Assembly (NCBI RefSeq): GCF_002878395.1
Contig: NC_061119.1
Span: forward strand, 15,319,895-15,383,894
Direction: 5' to 3'
Source of the DNA: Capsicum annuum
Taxonomy: Eukaryota; Streptophyta; Magnoliopsida; Solanales; Solanaceae
DNA: 64,000 nucleotides
Part shown: positions 57,005-64,000 of the stretch, in pieces
How positions within the stretch are numbered: the stretch's first letter is position 1
Layout: each line of letters begins with the position of its first letter
Notes under the pieces: model-generated
Told to the model about the DNA's origin: nothing
What the model saw: only the letters and a program-made list of their open reading frames with translations
Database searches by the model: none
Translations under genes and position numbers: made by a program

Positions 57005-57610
57005 AAGAGTTAAAAGAACAATTGAGAGATCTTATTAATAAAGGCTTCATGCATCCTAGTGTTTCTCCATGGGGAGCACCTGTACTCTTCGTGCGCAAGA
57101 AAGATGGCTCTCTATATGTGTATAGATTACCGTTAGTTAAATAAGGTCATAGTAAAAAATAAATACCCTCTTCCTAGAATAGATGATTTATTTGATCAAC
57201 TCCAAGGTGCTAAATGTTTCTCTAAAATAGAACTTCGTTTGGGGTATCACTATTGAAGGTTAGGGAGGCTGACATTCCCAAAACAATTTTCCAAACCGAT
57301 ATGGCCATTATGAATTCTTAGTTATGTCCTTCAGACTGACTAACGCCCCTACAAGTTTTATGGATTAATGAGTAGGGTGTTTCATCAGTTTCTAGACTTA
57401 TTCATCATAGTTTTCATTAACGACATCTTAGTTTACTCTAAGAGTGAGAAAGAGCATGCCACCCACCTTCGAATCATCCTTCAGACCCTAAAAGATCATG
57501 GATTATACGAGAAGTTTTATAAATGTGAATTCTGGCTTGATGCTATTGCTTTCTTGGACTTATTATGTCTTATTATGTCTAGTGAGGGAATCAAGGTTGA
57601 TCCCTAAAAT
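56959..57610 (+). pseudogene. Reverse transcriptase of the 50277 chromovirus, broken
   Basis: Motifs run in order: [19 protein letters not shown] (56989-57045), [16 protein letters not shown] (57067-57114), then frameshifts to 57367, then the active site F-I-N-D-I-L-V-Y-S (about 57413-57439). The first catalytic Asp is Asn, from a gac-to-aac transition. The frame stops at 57605. Confidence 0.88.
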
Positions 57611-58280
57611 ATTGAAGCTGTGAGAAAATTGCCTAGACCCACTACTCCAATCGATATTCGGAGCTTCTTAGGTTTGGTAGGGTATTACAGAAGTTTTGTG
57701 GAGAGCTTTTTCTCCATAGCGCTCCACTTACAAAATTGACCCAGAAAAAGGTAAAATTTATGTGGTCCGACTTATGTGAAAACAACTTTGAAAAACTATA
57801 AGTTGACTACCGTGCTAGTTTTGAATTTTTCTGAGGGTACAAAAGGCTTTGTTTTGTATTATGATACATCTCGGGTGGGATTTGGGTGTGTGCTTATACA
57901 ACGTGTTAAGGTGGTAGGTTATGCATCTAGACAGTTAAAGGTGTATGAAAAGAATTATCCTACCCATGACTTAGAGTTAGCGGCTGTGGTGTTTGCATTT
58001 AAGATCTAGCGGCATTATCTTTATGGGGTGCATGTAGATATATTCACTAATTACAAAAGTTTATAGTATGTTTTCTCACAGAAAGAACTTAATCTCAGAC
58101 AGAAGCGGTGGTTAGAATTATTGAAGGATTATGATATGAGCTTGCATTATCATCTGGGCAAGGAAAATGTTATGGCCGACGCCCTTAGCAGGTTGTCAAT
58201 GGGCAACCTTTCTCATTTTAAGGAAGGAAAAAGGGAGATGGTGAAAGATATTCACCAGCTTGCAAATTTGGGTGGTTGTT
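57610..58280 (+). pseudogene. RNase H of the 50277 chromovirus, broken
   Basis: After R-S-F-L-G-L-V-G-Y-Y-R (57660-57692), the RNase H begins with [13 protein letters not shown] (57853-57891), where D-A-S is usual but Asp is kept. It continues [12 protein letters not shown] (57958-57993), then a stop at 58008 and a stop in F-T-N-Y-K-S-L (58043-58065), ending with N-V-M-A-D-A-L-S-R (58168-58194). Confidence 0.85.
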
Positions 58281-59760
58281 CATGAGATGACTAAATCTTC
58301 TCTATGTGCGGAAGTTAAGAAGAAGCAGGCCAGAGACCCCATCTTATTGCAGATTAAGAATGATGTTGGTCAAAAAAAGGTGATGGAGTTTGAGAATGGA
58401 GGTGATAGAGTTTTGAGGTATCAAGGTAGGCTATGTGTGCCTAACATGGATGGATTGTGAGAGAGAATCCTTGACAAGGCTCACACTTTGAGGTATGTTG
58501 TTCACCCAGGTTCTACCAAAATATATCATGATCTTAAGGCTATTTATTGGTGGAACAATATGAAGCGTGATATGGCTAACTTTATTTCCAAGTGTTTGAA
58601 TTATCAACAAGTCAAAGTAGAGAATTTGCGGCCAGGTGGCACTTCCTAAGAGATACCTTTGCCTATGTGGAAGTAGGAGATGATTAACATGGACTTCATT
58701 ACGGGACTCCCGATGTCTCAAAATTAATATAACTCTATTTGGGTGATTATAGAAAGAATGACCAAGACCACTCATTTTCTTCCAGTGTGGACCAACGATT
58801 CAGGGGATGATTATGCTAAGCTTTACATTTGTGAAATAGTCCATTTGCAAGGTGCCCCCATATCTATTATATTCGACCGAGGTGCACAGTTCTATGCTCT
58901 GTTTTGGAGGATTTTTCAGAGGGGTGGTACCTAAGTGAACCTGAGTACTGCCTTCCACCCTCAGACTGATGGGCAAGTTGAGCGCACCATTCAAACCTTG
59001 GAAAATATATTGAGGGCCCGTGCGATTGACTTTAAGGGAAGTTGGGTGGATTATTTGCCATTGATAGAATTCGCCTACTATAATAGCTACTATTCCAGTA
59101 TCCAGATGGCCCCTATAGAAGCACTTTATTGGAGGATATGTAGGTCACCAATTGGATGGTATGAAGTGGGTAAAACCCAATTGTTTGGGCCTGACCTTGT
59201 TCATCAGGCAATGGAGAAGGTGAAAATCATTAGGGAGTGACTTAAGACCGCTTAGAGTCCTCAGAAGTCTTATGCCGATGTTAGAAGGAGATATTTAGAA
59301 TTTGAAGTTGATGATTAGGTATTCCTAAAGGTCTCCCCTATAAATGGAGTCATGTGGTTCGGGAAGAAAGAAAAGCTTAGTCCTCATTATATAGGGCCTT
59401 ATCATATTATGAGGAGGATAGGTTAGGTTGCCTATGACTTAGACTTGCCTGTGAGTTTAGCTTCCATTCATCTAGTATTCCATGTATCCATGCTGAAGAA
59501 GTGTATTGGAGATCACTCTCTTGAGTCTTGTGTTTCCTGTAGAAGAGATCAATGTGAAAAACTCCTTATCATATCAAGAAGAACCCACTGCCATTTTGGA
59601 TTGCCAAGTTCAGAAGTTGAGAAGTAAGGAGATAAATTCAGTTAAGGTGTTGTGGAGGAATCAAAAAGAGGAGGAAGCTACTTGGGAGTCAGAAGATGAC
59701 ATGCGAGCTAGATACCCAAACCTCTTTGAGATCGGAGATGATGACATAGAAGGTACAAAT
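58280..59760 (+). pseudogene. Integrase and chromodomain of the 50277 chromovirus, broken
   Basis: The core opens M-N-M/I-N-M-D-F-I-T-G-L-P (58680-58712). The second catalytic Asp is present in S-I-I-F-D-R-G-A-Q (58864-58890), and T-D-G-Q-V-E-R-T-I-Q (58967-58996) follows. The GPY-like segment K-L-S-P-H-Y-I-G-P-Y-H (59374-59406) leads to H-L-V-F-H-V-S-M-L-K-K-C-I-G-D (59467-59511). The chromodomain ends V-L-W-R-N-Q-K-E-E-E-A-T-W-E-S-E-D-D-M (59647-59703). Stops at 58458, 58648, 58932, 59238 and 59318 break it. Confidence 0.88.
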
Positions 59761-59858
59761 CTTTTGCTACTCTCCTTATCCTTTCTTTTTGTATGATGTC
59801 ATGCTTGTTTGTGTTTCGAGCCATCATATGGGGATGAAGAATTCTAAAGGGGGGATAA

Positions 59859-60767
59859 TACAATACCATGAAGTATTCTCGATTTGATATCACACTTAGA
59901 AGGATGCTTAAGGAGCTAACAACCAGAAATTTCTTAAGTGTTAAAGAACTTAGTCATATTTTTAAGTTGCCGAACTCTAATGATTTCTAAATCAACCTTC
60001 CCGACCCTGAGACATAGATTTTTTAGTTGATTCATGTTCAGAGGTGTGAATAACATGTCTCGGGTAAGTTTTGGATTTTTTAGGCGGGGTTTGAGGCGTG
60101 TCTGAAATTTAAAAATAGAAGATCACCTCGGTGACAATAGAAGTGGGACCTTCACTGCATCGCGGTGGAGAGTAAATCATCATTTGTCTTTTCCTAGAGG
60201 GTCACCGCGATTTCACCACATCACGGAGATAATAGCGATGGAGCCTTCACCGTGTCATGGGGAAGAGCAAAACAACAATGGTAAGTTTCCAGTGGCTCAC
60301 AGTGATTGCACCGCGTCGTGGTGAGTATAGCTATAATAGTCTCACCGCGTAGTGGTGAGATCCAAAAATAGGTTTTTGCTGAACTTTTAAATTTTGAAGG
60401 GGTAGTTTGGACTTTTCTCATAATCCCTAGTCATGTAAACAATGGATTAAAATGTTATTAGGGCACTAAATTCCCATAATTACTCAATTCCATCAAGAAT
60501 CAATAACCCTAATTCCTCTTCCATAGATAAGGAATCCATCTTTAAGTCTAATGTTTCCAAGAAATGGGTCAAGATTCGAGTCCTACTGATCAAACTAAGT
60601 AATCTAAGGTACGTGGGGCTATTCTAAACTATATGGGCATGATGAAATTGTTTTGATTAAGTTTTAGGGTTTGCGAAATCATGTACTTATGAAGTGTTTT
60701 GAATTTACATTAGCAATTATGCACTGTGAACCCTTTTGACAATAATGTTTTGGTTTTGAGGACTCTC
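59859..60767 (+). repeat. 3' LTR of the 50277 chromovirus, truncated
   Basis: A purine run AAAGGGGGGATAA (59846-59858) stands before an eroded start TACAATACCATGAAG (TGTAACACCCCGAAG in the 5' copy). It follows the 5' LTR for about 570 bases, including the CpG-rich palindromes at 60120-60360, then carries sequence the 5' copy lacks. It is cut at 60768. Confidence 0.8.
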
Positions 60768-61185
60768 TATAATACCCCATATTTCTCTAGCATAATTTAA
60801 GTCCCAATACATGAGTATTCATATATAAAATTTTTGAAACACTCAGTATTTTTCAGTTTAGAACCTGGCATTCTGTAGGAAATTAAATTAGCTTTCCAAC
60901 GATATAAAATTCGCTCAAATCCGATAACCGGGTAAGAAGTTAGGGCAATTTTAAGTTTCAGTAGTTAAACACCATTATTTTGATCACTAGTGCATCGCGG
61001 AGCAAGTCTAAATGACAATTGTCAATTTCCAGTGTGACTCCATGATCTCACCCCGTTGTGGAGGGCTTCCAATTCCTAATTGTCCAATTCCAGTTAGGGA
61101 CCGCGATATTGGCGCATCACGCTAAGGACCCAGTTCACATTTTTCAATTTCCAATAAATCAATGTGATTATACCGCGTTGCGCCA
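60768..61185 (+). mobile_element. Gypsy LTR fragment, plus strand
   Basis: It starts TATAATACCCC (mutated TGTAATACCCC) inside the previous LTR and is cut at 61186 by another LTR. The part at 61008-61030 (atgacaattgtcaatttcca) also occurs, on the other strand, in the LTR at 1-1046, so the two belong to related families. CpG-rich words (gcatcgcgg, ccgcgat, cgcatcacgc) lie 220-420 bp from its start. Confidence 0.65.
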
Positions 61186-63599
61186 TGTAATACCCCGAAA
61201 AATTTTTCATTGAAATTTTGTGCGTAAACGTGTTGGGTTCTATCTTCTAGAATGAATTATAAATTTTTCGTGTGGAATGTCTTAGATTATGACCCACCAT
61301 TGCGTAGAGTATCGAATAAGTTTTCCAACGATATGTGGATCATCAGAAAATGACACCCGAGCGACAAATTATGAATATTCCGATCGAACCGTAAATAGTA
61401 GTGAACAATGAAAGGTGCAGGAAAAAGTACTGAGGCCTGGCGTATTTTTGCTCCAAATTTAAACAATCATAACTCCAAAATAATGATCTGGGTGATCTAC
61501 TATATATTAGCGAAAAGCTCTGCGAGTCCTCTTTCCAATGAAATTGGTTTTATCCAATTTTTATATCGGAAAAAAAATTATGGTCGATCTACTTCAGCCT
61601 ATCAAAAGAAAATTTTTTAGTCAACTTCAAATGATCATAACTCCTCGTACACAATGGTCTGGGTGAGATACTATATATCAACGGAAATATATGACAGTCC
61701 TCTTTCTAATGAAATTGGTTTCATCCAATTTGGATATTGTAGTAAAATGTTATGGTTGATCTACTTCAGACTATCAAAACAGTCCACCAAAGGACAGATT
61801 CAAGAATTTTTTTAATATTTAGGGGTGTTTTGATCATTCCCCCTTACCTAAAATCCATCCAAACCCAATATTAAATCCTATTAGAAGCATTATAAATTAT
61901 ATTTAATCAAATTTCCTCAAAAAGAAAACCCTAAGCTCCTACATCCAACTTCAAGAACCTCCAAAGTTAACCATTAATTCTGCAAATTTATTAAAGATTC
62001 CAAGTTCCTAGTTCAAGAACTCCAAGAACCATCATTCAAAGGCACGATTAAAATCTCAAAAATGAGTATCGATCTAAAGTTCATCATTCAAGATATGTGG
62101 GGTTTTCAACAAAAACTCTCTTTCGTTCTTGTGCCCAAAAGTAATTTTATTTACAAAGCCATGATTTTTATTTGATTTTTACGAATTTGAAGCATGAACC
62201 CATATCTTATGATGATTATTATGAAATCTTGATATTTATGATTTTGAAAGATGAATGTACATGTGTGGAGATATAAAGCATGAATCTTGAATGATATTTA
62301 TCATGATTTTGATATTTGGGTCGTGAATCCTCATTGGAAATTGTGTTTTTTTTTAGAAAGTGTGTGGGATAAGCACGTTGTTGTTGAATATTTGAGATAT
62401 TTTGAATGATTTGACCTTTTGATCTTAATGGAGTTGTTTTGAACTCGAGTGTGAAAGAAATCCACAACGTGGTTGATTTTGATATATGAGAAGCATGATG
62501 GCTCCCGATGTATATTTATATATTACTGAAATTGTTTTGTTGTGAATTGTGTTTAAAATGATCTGAGCTAAGTACAGGAGAAATTTTTAGCACCGAGTGG
62601 GAGGTATAAAGTAACCTTACTTCCCTAGAACTACGTGCCCCCGTAGGAGTGAGCCTGAGGATGATTTATACAGTGATCACTAGTTTGTGTGAATTTGATA
62701 TCAATAGTCCTACTCCGATGGCAAGGATAGGATGTCTCTCCCCAACGTGGGTTGTACGTTGGACTCCATGTAGCTCACATAGTTTATGTCGGTTATAGGA
62801 TTTCCCACTGTGTGTGTGTTTTCTTGTATCTATGGTGAATGGTGAAGTGATTTGAAAGTGGAATTGTGAAAGTTATTCTTTTGAAAGATTTAAATGATAT
62901 TTACATTATGAGTATTGATATTCTTGATGAACTGAATGTGATTGAAAAATTATATAATGACTCACATGTGTTATTGTACTTATTTCATCCTCTCATGATT
63001 ATGATGATTTTCTTTGGGCTATGTAAGTCTTTCATACATCCTGCATATTTCTTATAAATATTTATGATGATGATATTTATACAATTGCATACACCCTCAT
63101 ATAATCGATACCTTTCCATGGTACTGAGCCACATCTTTGGATGTGGGCTACATTTTCTTGAAATGTAGGTTCAGGTGCTCAGTTCCAGGTTTGATAGTGA
63201 TTCTTTGGGCATGCTGTTCTACATTCTCTGTTGTGGTAAGTCCTCATGTTCTGAGGACATGATGTCTGATGTTGGTTTCATGGAATTGTTTACATTTGAT
63301 AACTTAGTATGAGTCAGTTGGGGCATGTCTTAATGGCTCCCTGGTTTTATTGATTTTCGTAGAGGTTTGTCAGACTAGTATAGATATTGGGAGTTAACTA
63401 ATAAGTCGTATTTTGTTATCTTTCTGAAATTCTTTTATTCTTGGATGATGATTACTCTGTTGATATTTGAGGGTAATTTATGGAAACCCCGTTAGATTTG
63501 TGTTGAACTGAATAAAAGTGGCCCAAAGGGTTAGCTTGGGGCTACTCGTAGCCTCTAGCACCGTGTGATGCTTTTGAACTCATTTTTCGGGGCGTTACA
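61186..63599 (+). mobile_element. 5' LTR of a Gypsy element running off the window
   Basis: It begins TGTAATACCCCGAAA and ends CGGGGCGTTACA (2414 bp), followed by a near-canonical tRNA-Met primer site. The presumed left target copy is CGCCA (61181-61185). It contains a 168-bp tandem duplication at 61466-61785. Its U5 end, 'ctagcaccgtgtgatgctttt', parallels the end of the 5836 LTR. It is the youngest layer in this nest, since it interrupts a fragment that interrupts an LTR. Confidence 0.88.
61466..61785 (+). repeat. 168-bp tandem duplication inside LTR
   Basis: Copies starting 'atcataactcc' at 61466 and 61634 share, in order, 'tctgggtga', 'tactatatat', 'agtcctctttcYaatgaaat', 'tggttttatccaattt'-like sequence and 'gatctacttcag'. 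They are diverged at many positions. Confidence 0.85.
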
Positions 63600-63603
63600 A
63601 ACT

Positions 63604-63616
63604 TGGTATCAGATCC
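63604..63616 (+). promoter_or_regulatory. Primer-binding site, tRNA-Met
   Basis: TGGTATCAGATCC, one base off the usual TGGTATCAGAGCC, 4 bp after the LTR end. Confidence 0.9.
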
Positions 63617-63812
63617 TAAGGTTTTAAGGTATCCTAGGGTGTCTGACAAGCTACGTTAAGTAGAGTCTTGGTCATCGATGTATAGCGCGCCACATCTATG
63701 AGCAAAAGGCTACAAGATGATTTAGGAAAAATTGTGATTCTTTCTTTCAGAAGTCTATCGTGCTTAAAGTGTCTCTCTCTACTATTGATTTGTGCTTTTC
63801 TCTTTCAAAAAT

Positions 63813-64000
63813 ATGCCTTCACATCGAGCAAGAAGAACTAATGATGGTTAGCAACCTCAACCCGCTGACCCATTAAATGAAAATATGTCTCATACTGAAT
63901 TTTGGGTAGCCTTTCAGGCGCTGGCCTAAGTTGTTACTGTAAATATTTAGGCCAACCTGGCCCCAGCTCTACAGCAGCAGGGAGGTGACTCAGCTTCTGC
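63813..64000 (+). pseudogene. gag N-terminus, cut by the window end
   Basis: The ATG at 63813 opens M-P-S-H-R-A-R-R-T-N, the same kind of start as at 42999 and 51899, 196 bp after the primer site. A stop falls after 12 codons and another near 63928; between them the frame reads N-M-S-H-T-E-F-W-V-A-F-Q-A-L-A. The two stops show a dead gag unless read from a different start. Confidence 0.8.

Larger units (their letters stand above)
50277..60767 (+). mobile_element. Gypsy chromovirus (Tekay/Del-like), plus strand, twice interrupted
   Basis: LTRs at 50277 and 59859 share their first 570 or so bases (both continue 'gaagtattctcgattYgatacca', 'agaaggatgcttaaggagcta'). Between them lie a degenerate primer site, gag, and pol with protease, RT, RNase H, integrase and chromodomain. 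A solo LTR (52796-56017) splits gag from its zinc knuckle, and the 3' LTR is cut by the LTR fragment at 60768. Many stops, a changed RT active site and an eroded primer site show an older, dead copy. Confidence 0.88.

Noticed and set aside
1..64000. A new defence or metabolic gene cluster
   Set aside because: Apart from one dirigent gene, every long coding stretch belongs to a recognised retroelement, LINE or pararetrovirus. I see no co-oriented set of unknown genes, so I do not claim such a system.

Overview
This is nuclear DNA from a flowering plant, most likely a nightshade-family (Solanaceae) species with a large, repeat-rich genome. The pointers are AT-rich intergenic DNA, chromovirus-type Gypsy elements whose 2.4-3.2 kb LTRs run TGTAAYRCCC...GTTACA and prime from initiator tRNA-Met, an Ogre-like Gypsy element with a 5 kb LTR, an Au-type SINE, L1 and RTE LINEs, and a decayed caulimovirus-like pararetrovirus. 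The family assignment is inferred from repeat types, not from a unique marker. Only one intact cellular gene is visible: a dirigent protein at 18449-19015 (+).

Layout. 1-1046: end of a minus-strand LTR cut by the window edge. 1047-10140: broken endogenous pararetrovirus-like sequence (capsid-like region, zinc knuckle, protease, RT, RNase H, a further ORF and a TATA/AATAAA intergenic region), split by a solo LTR at 5836-8313 with a perfect TTATG target duplication. 10140-16540: AT-rich DNA with microsatellites, a possible Helitron end, a truncated L1-type LINE (11690-13135) and G-rich tracts. 16551-18098: a non-autonomous Mutator-like element (10-bp target duplication) built around a 56-bp tandem repeat with a 337-bp higher-order period. 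It ends 350 bp upstream of the dirigent gene. 19492-20260: a hAT-like miniature element.

21248-26652: minus-strand Gypsy LTRs and a scrap of pol, with a 39-bp minisatellite. 26653-31619: LTR of an Ogre-like element, then its tRNA-Arg-type primer site, a DUF7745-like ORF and gag. This gag is split by a complete 10.6 kb minus-strand chromovirus (35484-46076, GAATG duplications), whose upstream LTR itself carries a SINE. 46700-49560: a 3'-truncated RTE LINE (minus). 50277-60767: a second, plus-strand chromovirus. Its gag is split by a solo LTR (52796-56017) and its 3' LTR is cut by a further LTR fragment (60768-61185), in turn cut by the 5' LTR of another element (61186 onward) whose gag runs off the window.

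The genes do not form a pathway. What the window records is at least three levels of nested insertion with readable target duplications, so relative ages can be ordered. The most unusual pattern I found is that six different LTRs carry short perfect hairpin palindromes about 200-520 bp from their own 5' ends, each with a different sequence. The second is the Mutator-like element with its higher-order repeat, placed in the near promoter of the only live gene.
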